Part shown: in pieces, positions 38,705 through 40,397 of the stretch
How the letters are laid out: every line of letters starts with the position of its first letter
Numbering within the stretch: position 1 is the first letter of the stretch
Assembly (NCBI GenBank): GCA_023481165.1
Contig: JAMCWO010000156.1
Location: 1-40,397 of the forward strand
DNA: 40,397 nt
Source: Planctomycetota bacterium
GTDB taxonomy: Bacteria > Planctomycetota > Phycisphaerae > Sedimentisphaerales > Anaerobacaceae
Direction: 5' to 3'
The notes under the pieces: model-generated
What the model saw: the letters and a program-made list of their open reading frames with translations, nothing else
Databases searched by the model: none
Told to the model about the DNA's origin: nothing
Made by a program: the position numbers and the translations under genes

Positions 38705-39140
38705 TCAAGCGGGTATTTTGCTGAGTTGTTGCAGGGTGGCACTTTGATAACGCAGGACTGCCGTGGTGATTTCGCGGCCTTTGGGGGTCAGACGGTAGCG
38801 ATGCGTGCCGGAGATCTTGCGAACCAGACCGTGGGCGCGTAAGAGCCGCAGCAGACGTGTGACCCGCGCGGCCGCACGGCGTTGTTCTTGCCGGTCGTCG
38901 CCTGCTTTGGGATAGAGATGAGCCATCAGGTCCCGGTTGCGGAACCCTTGCAGGACGTACTCGCCGCGGCTGACGACCGCCAGCAGTTCCTGATCGACGG
39001 CCGACCACGGGGGCAAAGGGCGCACGGGCCGGCGTTTCCACCGCGTAGGGCAACAGACCGAAGCCACTACTTGCCGGACCGGGACCTCGCTGTCCCAAGA
39101 GGCCAAGGCCTCCAAGTAACGGTCATTGACGCCTTGGCTA
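38705..39140 (-). pseudogene. Winged-helix protein, 5' end removed by the IS630 insertion
   Basis: The C-terminal 140 or so residues of a larger protein. From the insertion point the frame reads SQGVNDRYLEALASWDSEVP, then LLAVVSRGEYVLQGFRNRDLMAHLYP, and a winged helix RVTRLLRLLRAHGLVRKISG with THRYRLTPKGREITTAVL. I recall this ending in longer proteins of planctomycetes and acidobacteria where the full length is several hundred residues. Here the open frame continues into the insertion element, so the real N-terminus lies beyond the right edge of the window or is lost. Confidence 0.7.
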
Positions 39141-40394
39141 GTGCCGTTTCCAGTACCATAGTTTCGTGACTTGTCGCGAGTGGTCAGCCGGTTTTCTTCA
39201 TCTGCCAATAGTAAGTCTCCCAATCAAGGATGTCGAGGGGACGGTCACCGTTCCGCCAGTCGAGGTAGCTCTCAATCGCCGCCCGCTGCTCGTCGTGGCT
39301 GCGGTAGTCGGTATCGTCCAACGTGAATTTCCGCAAGGCTGTCAAATGGCATTCGATGCGATTGAGCCACGAGGCACTCGTGGGTGTCCAATAGAAGCGG
39401 ATGTTGTGCGTCGCGGCGTATTGCTGGACTTCGGCCTTGAGATGGTACTGGGCGTTGTCCAGCACGATATGCAGGGTCTCTTCCTGACGGTAGCGCCGCC
39501 GCAACTGCTTGAGGAACGGTAGGAACGTCGTCCAGTTCTTCTGGACCGCGAACGAGCCGATCAGCTTGTCCGACTCCATATCGTACGCCGCGAACAGGTG
39601 CCGCACCCCGCCGTGGCGATTGTAAGTGGCCCGCAGCCGATGCACATGGCCGGTCCGGGCATAATGCCTGCCGTGGCGGGGCTGCAGATTTAAGGGGCCG
39701 AACTCATCCACACAGATGCGCCGACCGCCCTCGGGGCGCCGGCGATAGAGCCGCCGAATCCGGCGGTATTTAGGCCAAAACTGCGGATCATCCGAGTCCT
39801 TCCACGTCTTCGTGTGCCGCCAGTGGACCCTGCTGCGCCGCCGCAGTTGCCGCAGCCATTCCAGGGAGATCGAACCGACGATCTTCTGCTTCTGGAGATA
39901 TTCCCGCAGCTTCGCTAAGGACCAGACGGCCAGGCCAATGAGCTTCTTCGGCGGCGAAAGGGCCACCTCGTAGATCTGCTCCGCCACCTCGGCCCTGAAC
40001 TTTCGCGGGCCGGTTGGACTACAATAGTAAGGATACCAGGTGATCGCCTCGATGCCACCGGTATTGAAGCGGTGAATGATCTGACGCACCCAGGTAGGCG
40101 TGCAATCACACTGCTGGGCGATCTGGGCGTGGCGGAGCCCGCCCCGCGAGAGCAGAATGATGCGGGCGTGGCGGTGATTCACCTGATTGATAAACTGTCG
40201 TTTCATACGATGGAGCTTGAGCCCTTCGTGGGGCTTAAGCGTCCGTGCTTTAACCGTTTCGATAGTAGCTTCTCCATTTCTATTCTCAACATCCCATGGA
40301 GAAGCTACGTCAACTCCAGCCCCAAGGTGGGTGTTCTTCGTCAAATCCTGCACCACCCCGGCAGGTCACGAAACTCGCTGACTGGAAACGGCAC
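39141..40394 (-). mobile_element. Complete IS630-family insertion sequence, 1254 bp
   Basis: Terminal inverted repeats are 30 bp, matching at 25 positions: the left end starts GTGCCGTTTCCAGT and finishes AGTTTCGTGAC, and the right end is its complement. A TA dinucleotide flanks each side (39139-39140 and 40395-40396), the target duplication typical of IS630/Tc1-type elements. One transposase gene fills the element. It interrupts a winged-helix gene. Confidence 0.9.
39184..40356 (-). CDS. IS630-family transposase (DDE)
   Basis: Up to 390 residues from GTG 40356; an internal ATG at 40206 (MKRQFINQVNHRHARIILLS) is an alternative start giving 340. The helix-turn-helix is LRHAQIAQQCDCTPTWVRQIIHRF. 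The catalytic DDE triad is visible in CVDEFGPLNL, IVLDNAQYHLKAEVQ and ASWLNRIECHL. The frame is intact and both element ends are present, so it may be active. It catalyses cut-and-paste transposition into TA. Confidence 0.92.
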   Translation of the reverse strand: MVQDLTKNTHLGAGVDVASPWDVENRNGEATIETVKARTLKPHEGLKLHRMKRQFINQVNHRHARIILLSRGGLRHAQIAQQCDCTPTWVRQIIHRFNTGGIEAITWYPYYCSPTGPRKFRAEVAEQIYEVALSPPKKLIGLAVWSLAKLREYLQKQKIVGSISLEWLRQLRRRSRVHWRHTKTWKDSDDPQFWPKYRRIRRLYRRRPEGGRRICVDEFGPLNLQPRHGRHYARTGHVHRLRATYNRHGGVRHLFAAYDMESDKLIGSFAVQKNWTTFLPFLKQLRRRYRQEETLHIVLDNAQYHLKAEVQQYAATHNIRFYWTPTSASWLNRIECHLTALRKFTLDDTDYRSHDEQRAAIESYLDWRNGDRPLDILDWETYYWQMKKTG

Positions 40395-40397
40395 TAG

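Overview
The window is high-GC bacterial DNA that most resembles a planctomycete, probably of the Phycisphaerae/Sedimentisphaerales type. The basis is the gene content: many secreted beta-helix carbohydrate-active proteins, an HpnM/HpnN/MlaA-type lipid export operon, GspG-like pseudopilins, IS630 elements and dispersed palindromic repeats. This placement is an inference; no rRNA or tRNA gene is present to confirm it.

Layout. 1-43 is the edge of an IS630-type transposase. 124-2199 holds a divergent mtfA/truD pair. 2274-3061 is the first half of a secreted GH5 glycosidase and 20915-21629 is its second half; a 17.85-kb integrative element (3047-20914) splits them and is bounded by a 15-bp direct repeat (attL/attR). 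After the element come a small hypothetical gene, an MsbA-like ABC exporter, two secreted beta-helix proteins (one GH141-like), a HEPN two-gene module, polA, an operon mlaC/hpnM-like - RND/hpnN-like - mlaA, a lipoprotein, a pseudopilin, and an intact IS630-family element (39141-40394) that truncates a winged-helix gene.

The element is the most interesting part. One leftward operon carries a HTH protein, a DnaD-like protein, a primase-helicase, several small proteins, an excisionase-like protein and a tyrosine integrase. A rightward block carries a clamp-loader-like AAA+ ATPase and a serine recombinase. A second leftward block carries a small membrane protein, three copies of a phage tail-protein N-terminal domain (66, 525 and 66 aa) and two zinc-ribbon proteins. 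I find no terminase, portal or capsid gene, so it looks like a phage satellite or reduced prophage rather than a full phage.

The attachment core lies inside the integrase coding sequence. In the integrated state the integrase ends in 40 codons that begin in the core and run on into antisense GH5 host DNA (530 aa in all). If the element is joined as a circle at the 15-bp core, the integrase frame stays open through the other end, gains a tail with the motif HPDLARLIQAWPHL, and stops with an ATGA overlap on the start of the small membrane gene that heads the tail module (562 aa). So excision would at once restore GH5, restore the native integrase C-terminus, and fuse the integrase operon to the tail operon. 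A TAAGCC iteron-like array beside AT-rich DNA (about 16970-17165) is a candidate replication origin.
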